Assembly (NCBI GenBank): GCA_946531445.1
Contig: CAMNAP010000009.1
Span: 1 to 38,626 of the forward strand
DNA from: an uncultured Clostridia bacterium
Lineage (GTDB): Bacteria; Bacillota; Clostridia; Oscillospirales; Acutalibacteraceae
Direction: 5' to 3'
Length of the DNA: 38,626 bases
Every line of letters starts with the position of its first letter. The stretch's first letter is position 1. This document shows, in pieces, positions 35,616-38,626 of this stretch. A program made the translations under genes and the position numbers. The notes beneath the pieces are model-generated. The model searched no databases, was not told where the DNA came from, and saw nothing but the letters and a program-made list of their open reading frames with translations.

Positions 35616-37940
35616 ATGGAGAAAAAATATGACATCAGAAAGTTGATAAGACAGAGTGCGTCAGAGGGCGCGGTGCTCATTAAAAACAGCGGAATTCTGC
35701 CTTTTGCAAAGGGAACAAAGCTCTCGCTTTTCTCACGCGTTAACGAGGAGTGGGTTTTCAGAGGCTACGGCTCGGGCGGCAGTGTAAAATGCGAGGATAC
35801 AAGAAATCTTACAGTTGCACTGAGAGACTGCGAAGAGCTTGAAATCAACGAGGAGCTGGCGGCGCTTTATCACGAATATAACGAGGCTAACCCTGTAAGT
35901 TACAGCGATGAGGATTTTGTTTACTATTATGAGGATATGGCTGTAACTCCTGAAGTGGCAAAGACAGCGTCTGAAAAAAGCGACGCTGCAATCGTTACAA
36001 TCGGCAGACGCTACGGCGAGGGACACGAGGCAAAGGCGAAAAAGGGAAGCTATTACCTAACCGACAATGAAAAGGAAATGCTTAAAAATGTTTGCGCCGC
36101 TTTTGATAAGGTAGTCGTTATTCTCAACACCTGCGCAATAATGGATATGAGCTTTTTTGAAGCGCTCGGCGATAAAATCGGTGCAATTGTTTACGTATGG
36201 CTCGGCGGAACGGAATGCGGAAATTCCGTATGCGATATTCTTACGGGTAAGGTAAGTCCGAGCGGAAAGCTTGTTGATACAATCGCAAAAAGCTACGACG
36301 ATTATCCGTCAAGTAAAAACTTCGGCGGCTACGGCTTCAATAATTACGAAGAGGACATTTACGTAGGCTACAGATACTTTGAGACTTTCGCTAAAGACAA
36401 GGTTATGTATCCTTTCGGTTTCGGTCTTTCGTATACTGAATTTGAATATTCAGACATTGAAGTAAAGGGAACAGACGGCGGCTTTGACATAGCCGTAACC
36501 GTTAAAAACATCGGAAGCTGTTCCGCAAAGGAGGCTGTTCAGGTTTATCTTGAAAAGCCCTGCGCAAAGCTCGGTAACCCCTCAAGAGCACTTGTAGCTT
36601 TTGCAAAAACAAAAACGCTTGCGCCCGGTGAAAGCGAAACGCTTTCAATGTTCGTTTCAGATTATATGCTCACGTCTTACGATGACAGCGGCGTTACGGG
36701 CTATCCCTTCGCCTATGTAACCGAGGAGGGTGAATATAAATTCTACGTTGGTAAAAACGTAAGGGATACACTGCTTGCGTTTACATATTATCAGGAAAAA
36801 ACAGAGCTCTTTATTCAACTTTCCCAGGCGGGCGCGCCTCAGAATGAGTTTAACATTATCTGCGCAAAGCAGTGCGAGGGCAAAATTGAGCTTGACAAAA
36901 AGCCTGTTACTCCGCGGCAGTATTCGCTCAGAGACAGAATTCTTGAAAATCTTCCTGAGGAAATTCCCTTCACAGGCGATAAAGGAATAAGGCTTCAGGA
37001 TGTTAAGGACGGTAAAAACACGCTTGATGAGTTTGTCGCACAGCTTACGGTTGACGAGCTTGATTTACTTACAAGAGGCGATTTCCACTGTAAAGAGGAC
37101 AAAAAGCCCTACGGCGGAGCAGGCGGCTTCGGCGGAGTAACAGACGAGCTCTTTGAAAAGGGTGTTCCCGTTACAGTAACCTGTGACGGCCCCGCAGGCG
37201 TTACGCTTGAATACGATTCTTCGCTTCTTCCCGTTGCTACGCTTCTTGCCTGCACCTTTGACACAGAGCTTGTTGAAGAGCTTTACTGCGCTGTAGCCGA
37301 GGAGCTGAAAGAGAGAAAGGCTGATGTTTTCCTTGCCCCTGCGCTGAATATTCACAGAAACCCGATGTGCGGAAGAAACTTTGAATACTACAGCGAGGAC
37401 CCGCTCATAAGCGGAAAGATGGCTGCGGCGGCTGTTAGAGGCTCACAGAGTCTCGGCGGCTCGGCGTGTGTCAAGCATTTTGCGTGCAATGACCAGGAAT
37501 ACAACAGAACAAGAAATGATTCCCGACTTTCCGAAAGAGCACTTCGTGAGATATACTTAAAGGGATTTGAGATTGCTGTTAAAGAGAGCTCTCCCAAAAA
37601 TCTTATGACCTCTTACAATCTTATCAACGGCGTGTGGGGACATTATAACTATGACCTTGTAACCGTGATTTTAAGAGGTGAGTGGGGCTACGAAGGAAAC
37701 GTAATGACCGACTGGTTTATTCAGTATCATGAAAGCCCTGAATTTGAGAATATCTGGAATAACGCCTACAGAATAAGAGCGGGTGTTGATTTGTATATGC
37801 CGGGCTCAGAATATAGCGACAGATATGAGCCGGACAAATCAATTGTTAAATCGTTTAACAGTAAAGAAGGAATTACACTTGGTGAATTACAGCGCTCGGC
37901 AAAGAATATTCTTAAAATGATTCTTGAAATTAAATTTTGA
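35616..37940 (+). CDS. Circularly permuted GH3 beta-glycosidase
   Basis: A 774-aa GH3 enzyme with reversed domain order. The first part is the domain that is normally C-terminal (SASEGAVLIKNSGILPF, then IGRRYGEGHEAKAKKGSYYL and VWLGGTECGNSVCDILTGKVSPSGKL). An FnIII-like domain follows (FGFGLSYTEFEYSD to KFYVGKNVRD). The TIM barrel comes last, with GVPVTVTCDGPAGV, NIHRNPMCGRNFEYYSEDP, CVKHFACNDQEYNRTRND and nucleophile Asp699 in NVMTDWF. Similar permuted GH3s are known from ruminal clostridia. The track's TTG start lies in the ribosome site, and the ATG at 35616 follows GGAGG by five bases. It is cytoplasmic; beta-glucosidase is the usual activity. Confidence 0.92.
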   Translation: MEKKYDIRKLIRQSASEGAVLIKNSGILPFAKGTKLSLFSRVNEEWVFRGYGSGGSVKCEDTRNLTVALRDCEELEINEELAALYHEYNEANPVSYSDEDFVYYYEDMAVTPEVAKTASEKSDAAIVTIGRRYGEGHEAKAKKGSYYLTDNEKEMLKNVCAAFDKVVVILNTCAIMDMSFFEALGDKIGAIVYVWLGGTECGNSVCDILTGKVSPSGKLVDTIAKSYDDYPSSKNFGGYGFNNYEEDIYVGYRYFETFAKDKVMYPFGFGLSYTEFEYSDIEVKGTDGGFDIAVTVKNIGSCSAKEAVQVYLEKPCAKLGNPSRALVAFAKTKTLAPGESETLSMFVSDYMLTSYDDSGVTGYPFAYVTEEGEYKFYVGKNVRDTLLAFTYYQEKTELFIQLSQAGAPQNEFNIICAKQCEGKIELDKKPVTPRQYSLRDRILENLPEEIPFTGDKGIRLQDVKDGKNTLDEFVAQLTVDELDLLTRGDFHCKEDKKPYGGAGGFGGVTDELFEKGVPVTVTCDGPAGVTLEYDSSLLPVATLLACTFDTELVEELYCAVAEELKERKADVFLAPALNIHRNPMCGRNFEYYSEDPLISGKMAAAAVRGSQSLGGSACVKHFACNDQEYNRTRNDSRLSERALREIYLKGFEIAVKESSPKNLMTSYNLINGVWGHYNYDLVTVILRGEWGYEGNVMTDWFIQYHESPEFENIWNNAYRIRAGVDLYMPGSEYSDRYEPDKSIVKSFNSKEGITLGELQRSAKNILKMILEIKF

Positions 37941-37965
37941 CACGACATTATAGCGAGGACACATA

Positions 37966-38626
37966 ATGGTTAGTATTTTTAATGCAAGATGGATAAAGGC
38001 ACCCGCTTACAATGAATTTGTTGCAACAGACTTTTTCCGCCGCTTCAATATAAAAGACGGAGTTAAAAGTGCGGAGCTTTTCATAACCGCTCACGGCGTG
38101 TTTGAGGCGTTCATCAATTCAAAAAGAGTGAGCGCTGATGTGCTTATGCCCGGCTGGACATCCTATACAAACCGTCTTAGATACATATCCTACGACGTAA
38201 CTTCTTTGCTTAAAACGGGCGAAAATGAGCTTAAGGTCGGCGTGGGCAGAGGCTGGTTTTTCCACAACGTTGACTGTTGGGGAAGCGATATTCTTAAACA
38301 CGACGAGGCGGCACTGATTTGCTCGCTTAAAGTAATCTATACAGACGGAAGCGTAGATGAATTTGTGACCGACAAAGAGTGGGAATGTGCAAAAAGCAAC
38401 ATCATTCACAACGATATTTACGACGGCGAAGCGGTTGATTTAAGAATAAAGAACACCGACCACACGCCCGCTGTTGAAATCAATTACAGACGGGATATGC
38501 TCGTTGCTTTTGACGGCGTACCGATTCGCGAGCAGGAGAAAATAAAAGGCAAAAAGCTTATTGTAACTCCGAAGGGCGAATATGTTGTTAATTTCGGTCA
38601 GGAAATTACGGGCTACGTTGAATTTT
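37966..38626 (+). CDS. GH78 alpha-L-rhamnosidase (5' part, runs off the window)
   Basis: The ORF is open from an ATG at 37966 (after GCGAGGA) to the window end and is missing from the supplied track because it has no stop here. The 220 visible residues match the N-terminal region of bacterial rhamnosidases: ARWIKAPAY, a beta-sandwich with ITAHGVFEAFINSKRVS and PGWTSYTNRLRYISYDVTSLL, GVGRGWFF, DIYDGEAVDLR, and a final VVNFGQEITGYVEF typical of the segment before the catalytic domain. No signal peptide, so it is probably cytoplasmic, unlike the secreted GH78 at 11484. It extends the glycosidase operon. Confidence 0.88.
   Translation, partial: MVSIFNARWIKAPAYNEFVATDFFRRFNIKDGVKSAELFITAHGVFEAFINSKRVSADVLMPGWTSYTNRLRYISYDVTSLLKTGENELKVGVGRGWFFHNVDCWGSDILKHDEAALICSLKVIYTDGSVDEFVTDKEWECAKSNIIHNDIYDGEAVDLRIKNTDHTPAVEINYRRDMLVAFDGVPIREQEKIKGKKLIVTPKGEYVVNFGQEITGYVEF

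Overview
The window looks like chromosome from a strictly anaerobic, fermentative, gut-type Clostridia member (Oscillospirales/Ruminococcaceae-like). This is inferred from gene content: a GSI-alpha glutamine synthetase, DapL-type lysine biosynthesis, AsnA, a small CooC/CooT nickel-maturation cluster, an anaerobic sulfatase maturase, many cytoplasmic glycosidases, and strong AGGAGG ribosome sites. No phage, IS element, CRISPR, rRNA or tRNA was seen.

Layout. (1) 1-1273, minus: a His-rich small protein, CooT and CooC, i.e. nickel handling for carbon monoxide dehydrogenase, with another gene starting at the window edge. (2) 1383-2381: an alpha/beta hydrolase with an odd nucleophile elbow. (3) 2454-11482: a nitrogen-assimilation block. 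On the minus strand lie gdhA, an unannotated 49-codon ORF, pyrG, dapL, glnA and asnA. Divergently on the plus strand lie a second, shorter glutamine synthetase and an ANTAR RNA-binding antiterminator. Intrinsic terminators precede gdhA (two in tandem), orf49-pyrG and glnA2. All four overlap a short hairpin whose hexaloop carries A at position 1 and G at position 4, the known signature of ANTAR targets. The block therefore appears to carry a regulator together with its RNA targets.

(4) 11484-17740: a minus-strand operon (anaerobic sulfatase maturase, TauE/SafE exporter, cyclophilin-like lipoprotein, secreted GH78-type rhamnosidase), divergent from a cytoplasmic sulfatase. Their promoters overlap at the -10 boxes. 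(5) 17747-24063, minus: xylulokinase, a FucI/AraA-like isomerase, rhamnulokinase, rhamnose isomerase and rhamnulose-1-P aldolase. (6) 24203-26735: a divergent lipoprotein and a membrane-anchored metallophosphoesterase. (7) 26763-38626, plus: a long operon with an MFS/OPA-like transporter, an EEP-fold phosphohydrolase, an unrecognised 508-aa protein, a GH3, a GH38 alpha-mannosidase, a circularly permuted GH3 and the start of a GH78 rhamnosidase that runs off the window.

Regions 4, 5 and 7 together suggest uptake and mostly intracellular breakdown of rhamnose-rich, mannose-containing and possibly sulfated or phosphorylated glycans. The exact polymer cannot be read from sequence. The most notable system is the ANTAR/hexaloop nitrogen regulon, whose regulator has a receiver domain that seems unable to be phosphorylated and sits beside an atypical glutamine synthetase.
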